Assembly (NCBI RefSeq): GCF_023283885.1
Contig: NZ_JAKILA010000017.1
Span: 1 to 64,000, forward strand
Direction of reading: 5' to 3'
DNA: 64,000 nucleotides
DNA from: Shewanella basaltis
GTDB lineage: Bacteria; Pseudomonadota; Gammaproteobacteria; Enterobacterales; Shewanellaceae
Below the pieces are notes generated by a model. It saw only the letters and a list, made by a program, of their open reading frames with translations, was not told where the DNA came from and made no database searches. Of the stretch, positions 9,047 through 16,992 are shown piece after piece. The translations under genes were made by a program, and so were the position numbers. Position 1 is the stretch's first letter; each line of letters begins with the position of its first letter.

Positions 9047-11530
9047 TTAAGCTGATTGCTGGTGAAGTTGATAAATCTGCGCTTCTAATTCACTGATAGC
9101 TTGGTCGTATTCATCCTTACCGCCAAAGCCTTTTTTAACAATCTCACTCAAATTGCCATAGTCGGTAAACGGGGCGACTTTAAGCACTTGTATGTTTTCA
9201 ATTTCTTGCACGCCGACATCGGCATATTTTACCAGTAAGTTTTGCAGTACTGCTTGTGCTGTGGCTGAATATTTAGTGAAGTAATTGCGCTTTTGGACAT
9301 TGTTTGCACGATCTTTTCGAGTCAATGGGGGTTGGTCGTAGACTACGTGGCAAATCATATCGAAAGGATCCATTTCTTTACCGACTTCGTCCTCTAAAGC
9401 CGACCAAATAATACCTTCTAGGGCCAGTTCATCAATTACCGCTTGTTTGCGGTCAGACTCATTCCAACGCTTAACAAATTCATCGAGTGAGCTAAATTGC
9501 TTGGCCATGGTTTTACGGGTGTAATCTTTAAAGGATTCAGTGACTAATTTGCCGTCGCTGTCGTAATATTGCACTCGTTCAGCTACTTTGCTGACAGTCA
9601 CACCTGACACGCGGTATTTGTTGATTTTACGGGTTTCGCCTTCGTCCCATTCACCTTCATCAAAGCTGCCATCGCCTTGAGGATTATTTATGGTGTCACT
9701 TTGAGTCGTATCAGATCCATCATCTTGGTATTCACCTTGATTGTCTGCCGTACCGTTATTACCAGTTAGATCGTCGTCAACAGGGTCAATATCAACATTT
9801 TCATCTTCGATGTCTTCAGGTGTAACCTTAATGATTTTTTCTGGTGTTCCATCAAAGCGTTCGTCGGCAAATAACTCAGTGGCCTTTTTAAAGTCGAGAA
9901 TGGTAAACCACAGCTTGCCGTATCGGTCGTCAATGCGGGTACCACGGCCAATAATTTGCTTAAATTTAGTCATGGACTGAATGTTTTGATCTAGCACTAC
10001 TAATTTACAGGTTTTAGCATCAACACCTGTGGTCATAAGCTCAGAGGTGGTGGCAATAACAGGATAGGCTTTTTTGGGATTAATAAAGTTGTCTAACTGT
10101 GCTTTGCCAAGCTCATCGTCACCGGTGATTTTCATCACGTACTTTTCATTCTTGGCCATTTGCTCTGGGTTAAGATTGGCAATAGCACGGCGCATGCGAT
10201 CGGCGTGGTCAATATCGTTACAAAACACGATAGTTTTTGCCATCGGGTCGGTGCGCTTTAAGTAGTTGGTAATGGTTTCGGCAACCAATTGGGTGCGTTC
10301 ATCAATTACCATGGTGCGGTCGAAGTCCTTTTGGTTATAAATGCGGTCTTCAATCACCTCACCTTGATTATCAACTTGGCCTTTAGTTGGTCGCCAACCT
10401 TGTAAATCGACATCAATATCGACGCGCACGACTTTGTATGGCGCTAAAAAGCCATCTTCAATCCCTTCTTTAAGCGAATAGGTATAAACAGGATCACCAA
10501 AATAATCCGTGTTAGATACTTCATCGGTTTCTTTAGGGGTTGCGGTAAGGCCAACCTGGGCCGCGCTTTTAAAGTACTCTAAAATTTCACGCCAGGCACT
10601 GTCTTCAGCAGCGCTACCACGATGGCACTCGTCGATAATGATTAAATCAAAAAAGTCTGGGTCGACTTGTTTAAAGGCTTTTTGGTGCTCTTCCGGACCG
10701 GTTAATGCTTGATAAAGCGCTAAATGAATTTCAAATGCAGGATCAACCGTGCGCCCAGTAATTTTGGTCATTGAGGTGCCGAAGGGCTGAAAATCATTAA
10801 TGCGAGTTTGATCAACCAGGATATTACGGTCGGCTAAAAACAAGATGCGCTTTTTAGCGCGGGACTTCCATAATCGCCAAATAATTTGAAATGCCGTATA
10901 GGTTTTACCCGTACCGGTTGCCATCACCAGTAGCACCCTATCTTTACCGGATGAAATGGCTTCAATGGTTTTATTAATGGCTTGCAGTTGATAATAACGA
11001 GGGTGCTTACCCGTGCCATCATCATAGTATTCTTGATTGATAATGGGTAATTGCGCTGGGGTGTAGCCTTTCCAAATACAGTATTTAGTCCAAAGCTGTT
11101 GCGGCGTTGGAAAGTCTTCTAAGCGGATTTCTGTTTCAAGTTGATGGGCTTCATGAGTGCCTTGACTGTTTGTGACCGCATGGGTTTTGTCATGAAAAAC
11201 GAAGCCATCGCCATTGGATGCAAAAACGAATGGCACATCAAGCAAGCGGGCATAATCTAACCCTTGCTGCATCCCTTTTCCAACTTCATGTTTATTGGCT
11301 TTAGCCTCTATAACCGCTAATGGCATACTGGGTTTGTGATACAGCACAATATCAGCAGACTTTACTGTTTTACGCACGCCCATTTGTCCGCGCACAATCA
11401 CTTTACCATCACGTAACTTCACCTCTTGGCGAATTTGCGTCATGTCATTCCACCCAGCGCTTTTGATAGCTGGCATGATGAATTTGCTAATGATATCGGT
11501 TTCGGTAAGCTTGGCTTTATTGATGCTCAT
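9047..11530 (-). CDS. hsdR: Type I restriction endonuclease/translocase HsdR (EcoEI-like)
   Basis: Motor and nuclease subunit of the type I system. The N-terminus holds the PD-(D/E)xK-type nuclease core, SADIVLYHK then AVIEAKANK near residue 73. The helicase core follows: [15 protein letters not shown] near 205, DECH box IIIDECHRG near 299, GLTATP near 330, and [14 protein letters not shown] as motif VI. An acidic low-complexity linker sits near 590-640 ([16 protein letters not shown]), then an EcoEI-type C-terminal domain that docks on the methylase. The ATG at 11530 ([13 protein letters not shown]) is favoured over an upstream TTG at 11569 because AGAAGGAC precedes it and the family starts here. 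It is the first gene of the defence block. Confidence 0.95.
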   Translation of the reverse strand: MSINKAKLTETDIISKFIMPAIKSAGWNDMTQIRQEVKLRDGKVIVRGQMGVRKTVKSADIVLYHKPSMPLAVIEAKANKHEVGKGMQQGLDYARLLDVPFVFASNGDGFVFHDKTHAVTNSQGTHEAHQLETEIRLEDFPTPQQLWTKYCIWKGYTPAQLPIINQEYYDDGTGKHPRYYQLQAINKTIEAISSGKDRVLLVMATGTGKTYTAFQIIWRLWKSRAKKRILFLADRNILVDQTRINDFQPFGTSMTKITGRTVDPAFEIHLALYQALTGPEEHQKAFKQVDPDFFDLIIIDECHRGSAAEDSAWREILEYFKSAAQVGLTATPKETDEVSNTDYFGDPVYTYSLKEGIEDGFLAPYKVVRVDIDVDLQGWRPTKGQVDNQGEVIEDRIYNQKDFDRTMVIDERTQLVAETITNYLKRTDPMAKTIVFCNDIDHADRMRRAIANLNPEQMAKNEKYVMKITGDDELGKAQLDNFINPKKAYPVIATTSELMTTGVDAKTCKLVVLDQNIQSMTKFKQIIGRGTRIDDRYGKLWFTILDFKKATELFADERFDGTPEKIIKVTPEDIEDENVDIDPVDDDLTGNNGTADNQGEYQDDGSDTTQSDTINNPQGDGSFDEGEWDEGETRKINKYRVSGVTVSKVAERVQYYDSDGKLVTESFKDYTRKTMAKQFSSLDEFVKRWNESDRKQAVIDELALEGIIWSALEDEVGKEMDPFDMICHVVYDQPPLTRKDRANNVQKRNYFTKYSATAQAVLQNLLVKYADVGVQEIENIQVLKVAPFTDYGNLSEIVKKGFGGKDEYDQAISELEAQIYQLHQQSA

Positions 11531-11817
11531 ATGAATTCTAGGTCCTTCTAGCACAGCAACAAACTGCAATTGAAATTAGTTTGCCACAAAGTAGCTCAAA
11601 CACCAATGATTACATGCTGATACAGTCACTTAAATCTAAATAAAAAGGTTCAGGCACTAACAACACTGAGAGAGTGAAAAGCCACATGTGTGACAAACGG
11701 ACTCTACCTCATTGCAACTCAGTGTATTAGGTTGTAGTTAATACAGACTGTAATTTAATGAAGATAATCCATGCTGGTGAATTGTTATATCGGGTCTATA
11801 GTTAGCAATGGAGTTTG
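11531..11817. other. Intergenic region between hsdR and mazE
   Basis: About 290 bases between divergent hsdR and mazE. The hsdR promoter must lie here on the minus strand, but I cannot single out convincing -35 and -10 boxes. No ORF, hairpin or repeat stands out. Confidence 0.5.
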
Positions 11818-11876
11818 TTTGTTATAACAAAGTTGACACTAAAGATAGGAAGCGTACAATAAATAATGTTATAACA
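11818..11876 (+). promoter_or_regulatory. mazEF promoter flanked by two palindromic operators
   Basis: A perfect 14-bp palindrome TTTGTTATAACAAA at 11818-11831 abuts a consensus -35 box TTGACA at 11833-11838. Sixteen bases later comes TACAAT (11855-11860) as -10. A second palindrome, TGTTATAACA, lies at 11867-11876 at the expected transcription start. The two palindromes share the core TGTTATAACA and bracket the promoter. This fits autorepression by the MazE/MazF complex. The palindrome core also resembles Zur half-sites, but the spacing differs from the Zur boxes elsewhere in the window. Confidence 0.75.
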
Positions 11877-11900
11877 ATGTACCTACTGAAGAGGTGATAG

Positions 11901-12155
11901 ATGCGCACTCAAGTACGAAAAATCGGTAATAGTCTCGGCAATATAATCCCTGCCGCTTTCATCAAACAACTCGGCTTAGTTGAAGGGGCTGACATTGAGG
12001 TTAAAGCCGATGGAAAGAAAATTATTATTGAACCAATTAAACGTCAAAAGAAGCGCTTTCCGTTCAGTGAACGAGAGCTATTAAATGGTTTAGATGCACA
12101 TACAGCTCATGCTGATGAGCTGGCGTTAGTATCGGGTAAAGAGTTGGGTGAGTAA
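11901..12155 (+). CDS. mazE: MazE-like antitoxin (AbrB/SpoVT fold)
   Basis: 84-residue antitoxin with an N-terminal AbrB-type swapped-hairpin DNA-binding domain: QVRKIGNSLGNIIPAAFIKQ, then GADIEVKADGKKIIIEPI, up to about residue 50. The acidic C-terminal tail (SERELLNGLDAHTAHADE) is the part that wraps the toxin in this family. GAGG lies 6 bases upstream of the ATG. The stop codon overlaps the toxin start (TAATG), giving tight coupling. The twin palindromes upstream probably form its operator. Confidence 0.9.
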   Translation: MRTQVRKIGNSLGNIIPAAFIKQLGLVEGADIEVKADGKKIIIEPIKRQKKRFPFSERELLNGLDAHTAHADELALVSGKELGE

Positions 12156-12508
12156 TGGCTCAGTATATACCTAAACGCAATGAAATTATTTGGCTAGATT
12201 TTGAGCCAGTGAAAGGTAAGGAGATCGGGAAGTATCGCCCTGCATTAGTCCTTTCAAGTAAAGAATACAATCAACAAACGGGGTTGTTAATTTGCTGCCC
12301 TATTAGTACCAGCATTCGAGGTCAAGCTACCGAAGTGCCAGTAAATAACCTTGATAAACCAAGTGTTGTAGCTTCAAGTTTGATCCAAACTCTTTCGTGG
12401 AAAGACCGCAGTGCTAAGAAAATTACCACTGCTGAAAATGGTGTAATGGAAGATGTTTTGCTACGGCTTATCCCGTTGATTGGGGCTGAATCGTTATTCG
12501 ATGAATGA
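12155..12508 (+). CDS. mazF: MazF/PemK-family endoribonuclease toxin
   Basis: 117-residue toxin. The family cleaves mRNA at short single-stranded motifs and halts growth. PKRNEIIWLDFEPVKGKEIGKYRPALVLS near residues 6-36 is the defining N-terminal block; its Arg in the RPALVLS segment is part of the catalytic site. PVNNLDKPSVVASSLIQTLSW contains the conserved strand with the second catalytic position (Ser/Thr, here S72-S73). Length and order are typical and no truncation is visible. It is coupled to mazE by a one-base overlap. It stands apart from the minus-strand defence block and is transcribed away from it. Confidence 0.9.
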   Translation: MAQYIPKRNEIIWLDFEPVKGKEIGKYRPALVLSSKEYNQQTGLLICCPISTSIRGQATEVPVNNLDKPSVVASSLIQTLSWKDRSAKKITTAENGVMEDVLLRLIPLIGAESLFDE

Positions 12509-12802
12509 CGAAGGGAAATCATGGCTTATAATTATCGAGCTAGCGGCCTAATTTTGCGAATAATATTATAAGGTCAATGTCATGAGCACCCCAACGAAAC
12601 AAGTGATTCTTCGCGTTTAAGTATAAAGATTATTATCACTCGGTTTGATCTGATTTGCTGCAGTGTGTTTTACAACAAATCCTACGCTACATAGTGATAC
12701 ATTACCTCCCCCCCTCATAAATACATTTATCAATGTTGTGCTATCCCAGTTTAATGTTCAACTTTATTACATAAATGTGTAACCGTTCACATATTAACTA
12801 TA

Positions 12803-12821
12803 ATAATAACGATTCTCATTT
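12803..12821. promoter_or_regulatory. Fur-like (possibly Zur-like) operator upstream of the TonB receptor
   Basis: Read on the minus strand this is AAATGAGAATCGTTATTAT, which fits the common proteobacterial Fur-box pattern (TGAGAAT then TTATTA half-sites). It lies about 120 bases before the receptor ATG. The neighbouring zinc operon has clear Zur boxes, and this site is a poorer match to those than to Fur. The receptor may thus answer to iron, to zinc or to both. Confidence 0.55.
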
Positions 12822-12847
12822 ACAGAGTGATTTGGCTATCGATAATG

Positions 12848-12874
12848 GGGTTAATTATTAACAATAGTTAACCC
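12848..12874. repeat. Inverted repeat in the receptor leader
   Basis: GGGTTAA at 12848-12854 is matched by TTAACCC at 12868-12874 with 13 bases between. It lies between the Fur-like site and the start codon, so it could be an operator or a leader hairpin. Confidence 0.45.
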
Positions 12875-12937
12875 TGTAGTCGCAATTAACACACTACAGA
12901 ACACATAGTTAACACTCGTAAAGGAACGTTAAGAAGT

Positions 12938-15052
12938 ATGAAATATTCAATTCTTGCTGCAGCAGTTATCAGTGCCCTTTCATTTCCTGGTTTGGCTGAG
13001 AGTCAAACAGACGAAACAGTAGAACGTATTGAAGTTCGTGGTGTTAGACAAAAACTTCAGCAAGATGGCAGATTAAAAGATGTCATACAAAAAACTGAAG
13101 TGCTTGATGAAATCATGATAGAAAACAAAAACGCACTTAGCTTAACAGACGCCATTAATAATGAACCTGGTGTTAATGTGTCAAACGAATGTTCAATGTG
13201 TGGGGTTAAGCGTGTCATGTTAAACGGCATGAAAGGTGAACACACAACCATTTTGGTGGATGGCCTCCCTACCCACACACTGATATCAGGTTTTTATGCT
13301 GTTGATGCGATATCAACAACGGGTGTTGACCGTATTGAAATTGCTCGAGGTGCTGGTGCCTCGCTTATTGCCCCAGAAGCAATTGGCGGTACCGTGAATA
13401 TCGTGACCAAAGAAGCTTATGAAAACCAAGCGGTTGTAGATATTGCTAAAGGCTCACATGATTACACCACATTTAAGAGTATGGCGACTGGGGTGTCAGA
13501 AGACGGTAAAACGGGCATCACATTAACCGGACAATATGATAAGCAAGATCAAGAAGATCATGATGATAACGGAGTCAGCGAAGCGCCATTTCAAGAAAAT
13601 CAAACCCTAAGTGCCCTACTTAGTTATGACGTAAACAACAGTAATAACATTCACGTTCGTATTGCCAAAGTTAACAGCGAAGTATTTGGTGGCCCCATGA
13701 TTGGTGGGCAGGTCGGCTCCATTCAAAGTGCCCTCGCCAGCTATGACGGCATTGAGTCTGAGCAGTTATTTGAAGGCGATGATATTCGTAACCAATACAT
13801 AGGTAAACCCTGGGAAACCACGGAGTGGATAGATACTGAACGAAATGAAGCGTATGTAAAATGGCTAAGTGAATGGACTGATTATACCACTTCAGAATTA
13901 GCGGTAAGTTATGCCAAGCACAATCAAGACTCATTTTATGAAGGTATTGATTACCGTGCCAAAGACACCATGATGTATTTTAGGGCCAAATTCGATACTG
14001 AATTAACTGAACAACATTTTTTGAGTTACGGTGCAGATATACGTAACGAAGAGATGCGTTCGTTTACCGATGCATTAAGCAATGTAGCAGACTATGTAAG
14101 TGACTCTTTTGATTATCAGGTAAAAGGCCTGTTTGTACAAGACACCTGGACACCCACTGACAGTGTTGAAATTGCCATGGCGGTGCGGATTGACAATGTT
14201 CGCGCTGACTTTATTGATGATAAAAAGCCCGGTGTAGAAATTGACGAAACCTTTGTCGCCCCACGAGTTGATATGCGTTATTTCCACAATGATGAGTTTA
14301 CCTCGCGTTTATCTGCAGGTCGTGGCTATCGCGCTCCGCTATCCTTCTTTGAAACCGATCATGGCATTTTAGATTCTGAAAAAGGCTATTTAATTGATGT
14401 CGATTCACTCGAAGATTCACAATCAATAAATTATGCATTGAGTTATGAAGGCGATGAGTTAACCAGTACTTTTTCTGTTGCTCATTCTAACGTTAAAAAC
14501 CTTGCCGCACTGCAAGAAACCGACGATGGAGTGCCTATCCTAACTCAGTTAGATGAAGATGCCTCTGTGACCACATTCGATTTAGTCGGTGGCTACAGCT
14601 TTAATGACAATTTAACCGTTAATGCCAGTGTGGAGTATTTTGATTATAACGATGTGTTTCGCTCATCGTACGCCATCGCCCCCATTGAGACGCGTGCCGG
14701 TTTTGATGTGGAATGGAGAACAGACGATTTAACGGTTTTTTGGAGCACAATTTGGTTTGGCAGTCGAGATTTACGCGACTATGGCTATGATGGCTATAAC
14801 ATTAAAGGCGATTCAAGCTCTGTTAAAACGCTTAACGCCCCATCATTTATGGTGTCTGATATCAAAATACAGTACAGCCTAACTGACAGTATTAAATTGT
14901 ATGGTGGTTTATCTAATATTTTTAACTACACGCAAATTGAAGAAGGCGAATCACCATTATTTTACGATGCAAATGGGGGCTACGACGTGGCTTACATTTG
15001 GGGCCCTTTACATGGAAGAGAGTTTTACTTAGGTGTTGAAGCTAAATTATAA
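12938..15052 (+). CDS. TonB-dependent outer-membrane receptor with CxxC plug, probable metal/metallophore uptake
   Basis: 704-residue outer-membrane receptor. A signal peptide covers about residues 1-21 (ISALSFPGLAES). The TonB box is TVERIEVRG near 28-36. The plug domain (~45-160) includes ILVDGLP, VDRIEIARG and IGGTVNIVT, and a beta-barrel follows, ending in YLGVEAKL. The plug holds a CxxC pair, C85 and C88, in ECSMCG, a feature of one receptor subclass. A short acidic and His stretch, QEDHDDN, lies near residues 203-210 and could bind metal. The next gene, a thioredoxin-like protein, overlaps its 3' end by 20 bases, so the two are made together. The neighbouring Zur-controlled zinc genes suggest zinc as cargo; the upstream operator looks more like Fur. 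The substrate is not proven by the sequence. Confidence 0.85.
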   Translation: MKYSILAAAVISALSFPGLAESQTDETVERIEVRGVRQKLQQDGRLKDVIQKTEVLDEIMIENKNALSLTDAINNEPGVNVSNECSMCGVKRVMLNGMKGEHTTILVDGLPTHTLISGFYAVDAISTTGVDRIEIARGAGASLIAPEAIGGTVNIVTKEAYENQAVVDIAKGSHDYTTFKSMATGVSEDGKTGITLTGQYDKQDQEDHDDNGVSEAPFQENQTLSALLSYDVNNSNNIHVRIAKVNSEVFGGPMIGGQVGSIQSALASYDGIESEQLFEGDDIRNQYIGKPWETTEWIDTERNEAYVKWLSEWTDYTTSELAVSYAKHNQDSFYEGIDYRAKDTMMYFRAKFDTELTEQHFLSYGADIRNEEMRSFTDALSNVADYVSDSFDYQVKGLFVQDTWTPTDSVEIAMAVRIDNVRADFIDDKKPGVEIDETFVAPRVDMRYFHNDEFTSRLSAGRGYRAPLSFFETDHGILDSEKGYLIDVDSLEDSQSINYALSYEGDELTSTFSVAHSNVKNLAALQETDDGVPILTQLDEDASVTTFDLVGGYSFNDNLTVNASVEYFDYNDVFRSSYAIAPIETRAGFDVEWRTDDLTVFWSTIWFGSRDLRDYGYDGYNIKGDSSSVKTLNAPSFMVSDIKIQYSLTDSIKLYGGLSNIFNYTQIEEGESPLFYDANGGYDVAYIWGPLHGREFYLGVEAKL

Positions 15053-15527
15053 CCGCATAGCATTACTGGCATGTTTATTTGTCAGTAATGCAGCTCTTGC
15101 ACAAGGTGAAACGGTCGCGCAAGTTGAGCTTAAAGACTTGCGCTCTAGCCGGACAACGGTAAGTTATCACCCGAACAAGCCAACAATATTGATGTTTTAT
15201 CAGCCAGGGTGTAAGTGGTGTAAAAAACAAGGTGAAACAATGGCTAGGCTACAAAAACAATGTAGCGACAGTATTCACTTTACTTTAGTTGGCGATAAAG
15301 GCACTCGCAGTGAATTAAAACGCGAATTACGCCACTTTAGCGACGTATTACCTGCCCTGCAAAACACCGATGTTTTTGCAAGACAAAGTGGCGGCATTAT
15401 TGGTTTTCCCACAACCTTGGTGATTGACAATAACGGTGAGATTTTAGTCAATAACCGGGGGATGATGAAAGACACCATACTCAACCGCCTAGCCAATCAA
15501 CTCACGCAAGGCCTGTGCTCGCCATAA
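15033..15527 (+). CDS. Secreted thioredoxin-like (TlpA/redoxin-type) protein
   Basis: 164-residue exported thiol-redox protein. The signal peptide is NRIALLACLFVSNAALAQG. The thioredoxin fold follows with the active site CKWC at about residues 60-63 in FYQPGCKWCKKQ, and the cis-Pro loop GFPTTLVID near 125. The start is GTG at 15033 or TTG at 15036, both inside the receptor gene. No better ATG exists, so translation is likely coupled to the receptor. It should act in the periplasm. The pairing with a receptor that has a CxxC in its plug suggests it reduces or loads that pair, but this is inference. Confidence 0.82.
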   Translation: MLKLNYNRIALLACLFVSNAALAQGETVAQVELKDLRSSRTTVSYHPNKPTILMFYQPGCKWCKKQGETMARLQKQCSDSIHFTLVGDKGTRSELKRELRHFSDVLPALQNTDVFARQSGGIIGFPTTLVIDNNGEILVNNRGMMKDTILNRLANQLTQGLCSP

Positions 15528-15537
15528 GTGCACAGGC
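15511..15537. terminator. Possible bidirectional terminator hairpin
   Basis: GCCTGTGC at 15511-15518 pairs with GCACAGGC at 15530-15537 across an 11-base loop, spanning the stop of the thioredoxin gene. It lies between convergent genes. There is no long T run, so termination strength is uncertain. Confidence 0.45.
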
Positions 15538-15558
15538 TTACCCTGTTAGGATCAAACT

Positions 15559-16218
15559 TTATTCGGTATAAGGTGCTATTGCTTGCATTTGCATTATATA
15601 AGCTGCCGTGCCTATTTCGCTTTCAAACATGGCGGTTTCAAGTGTTCCTGAAATCCAATACGGGTCATACAAGTTTTGTTCAAAAATGCCTGTTGGTGAG
15701 GTGACAAAAATCATTTGATTTGGCGGCGGTGGCGGTAGGTGGATACACGCGCCAAAAAATGGCACCAAAAAAAACTGCATGATGGCTTGTTCGTCATTAA
15801 ACTCTAAAGGCACGATAAAGCCGGGTATGCGAATATTTTGTCCATTCATTTCATCAATCACAGTGGTTGATATCAACGCCTGCTGATATTTATCGTCACT
15901 TGCGGCTTGAATGCTATTTTGAATTTGACTGCTGATTTGATCTTCAAATGTGCCGTCTTCAATGTCATCTAAATAACTGGGGGGATTAAGCAAAGCTTGT
16001 AAGTCTGACTCTGGCATTAGTTCAGTCCATTCGACGGTTTTAAACGTCTTGCCTTGCTGCTGTTTTACAGGCGTGGTTTTGGTTAAACCATTGTCTTTGT
16101 TTTGCGCCAACACCAACGGCTGTTGCGGATTATCCATCATCATGGGTGAATGTTGATCACAAGCACTTAGCAGTAAAATCAACACCCCGGCAACGCGTAA
16201 ACTGAGTCTTTTATGCAT
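15559..16218 (-). CDS. DUF3299 lipoprotein of the zinc-uptake cluster
   Basis: 219-residue lipoprotein. The lipobox LLLSAC places the lipidated Cys at residue 20 when the start is the ATG at 16218. An earlier in-frame codon at 16257 would put 13 odd residues before the signal peptide and would overlap the Zur box, so I reject it. The DUF3299 region holds the block IRIPGFIVPLEF and the block FLVPFFGACIHLPPPPPNQM. The Cys and His in GACIHLPPPPPN look like metal ligands. In Pseudomonas (PA4063-PA4066) and Vibrio (zrg genes), DUF3299 proteins accompany the same ABC pair and a His-rich periplasmic protein under Zur control. It is divergent from the ABC ATPase gene and shares its Zur box. Confidence 0.85.
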   Translation of the reverse strand: MHKRLSLRVAGVLILLLSACDQHSPMMMDNPQQPLVLAQNKDNGLTKTTPVKQQQGKTFKTVEWTELMPESDLQALLNPPSYLDDIEDGTFEDQISSQIQNSIQAASDDKYQQALISTTVIDEMNGQNIRIPGFIVPLEFNDEQAIMQFFLVPFFGACIHLPPPPPNQMIFVTSPTGIFEQNLYDPYWISGTLETAMFESEIGTAAYIMQMQAIAPYTE

Positions 16219-16255
16219 ATTTCTCACTATCGATAATTTAACGGTGTCACACGGC

Positions 16256-16274
16256 AATGATATAATGTAACATT
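16256..16274. promoter_or_regulatory. Zur box between the DUF3299 gene and the ABC transporter
   Basis: AATGATATAATGTAACATT matches the enterobacterial Zur consensus core (AATGTTATAATATAACATT) at 17 of 19 positions and is a near palindrome. It sits in the 87-base gap between the divergent lipoprotein and ABC ATPase genes, about 30-40 bases from each start, so one dimer site could repress both when zinc is ample. Confidence 0.85.
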
Positions 16275-16305
16275 TATTGGATTATCCTAAAATAGTAATT
16301 TATTT

Positions 16306-16992
16306 ATGGCTGTTGAACTCAATAACATTCGCTTTCATTATGCCAGCAATCCTGGCAAAACCGTGTTAAATATCCCCAGCTGGTCAGTGCAAAACAATGA
16401 CCACATCTTAGTGACTGGGCCTTCTGGTTGCGGTAAATCAACCTTGCTTAGCATACTTTGTGGATTAGAGCACCCTAACGAAGGAAGCGTGACGCTTTTT
16501 GGAGAACGCATCGACAAAATGAATGCTCGGCAACGAGATCGTTTTCGCGCAAATCATATTGGTTATATTTTTCAGAAACTTAATCTTATCCCATACCTTA
16601 ATGCCATTGACAACATCATGCTTGCAACTCGCTTTTGTGAGTCAAATAAGGTGACATCTTACCAAGAGGTAATGGCCATGTTGGACTCACTGAATATGTC
16701 AGCGCAAGACTGGAATAAACCCATACGTTTACTCAGTGTTGGCCAACAGCAACGAGTGGCGATTGCCAGGGCATTAATTAACAAACCCAAATTACTCATT
16801 GCAGACGAGCCCACCTCGTCACTTGATCTGAGTAATCGTGATGCGTTTATGGCCCTGTTAATGTCGATGATTGAAATGACAAACATGACATTGTTATTTG
16901 TAAGCCATGACGTGTCTTTATCAGGATATTTTAATCACACCCAACAACTTAAGCAGATTAACCATATTGAAGGTGGCGACAATGCTTTTTAA
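16306..16992 (+). CDS. ABC transporter ATP-binding protein (LolD/MacB-like) of the zinc cluster
   Basis: 228-residue ABC ATPase. Walker A GPSGCGKST near residue 38, Q-loop in YIFQKLNLIPYL, signature LLSVGQQQRVAIARAL near 143, Walker B LLIADEP near 163, and the switch His in FVSHD near 200. The signature reads LSVGQ rather than LSGGQ; the Gly to Val change is found in this group and need not inactivate it. It overlaps the permease gene by 11 bases. The family is of the exporter type (MacB/FtsX), so in this zinc context it may move a protein or lipoprotein, or drive periplasmic steps, rather than import the ion directly. Confidence 0.9.
   Translation: MAVELNNIRFHYASNPGKTVLNIPSWSVQNNDHILVTGPSGCGKSTLLSILCGLEHPNEGSVTLFGERIDKMNARQRDRFRANHIGYIFQKLNLIPYLNAIDNIMLATRFCESNKVTSYQEVMAMLDSLNMSAQDWNKPIRLLSVGQQQRVAIARALINKPKLLIADEPTSSLDLSNRDAFMALLMSMIEMTNMTLLFVSHDVSLSGYFNHTQQLKQINHIEGGDNAF

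Larger units (their letters stand above)
12509..12937. other. Intergenic leader region of the TonB receptor gene
   Basis: About 430 bases with no convincing ORF. The right half carries a Fur-like site (12803-12821) and an inverted repeat (12848-12874), both given as separate entries. A run of C residues occurs near 12708-12713. The left half, just after mazF, shows nothing I can name and no clear terminator. Confidence 0.5.

Noticed and set aside
11818-11876. TGTTATAACA palindromes as Zur boxes
   Set aside because: They lack the second ATAAC/GTTAT arm spacing seen at 16256 and 18448 and bracket a toxin-antitoxin promoter, so MazE operators are the simpler reading.
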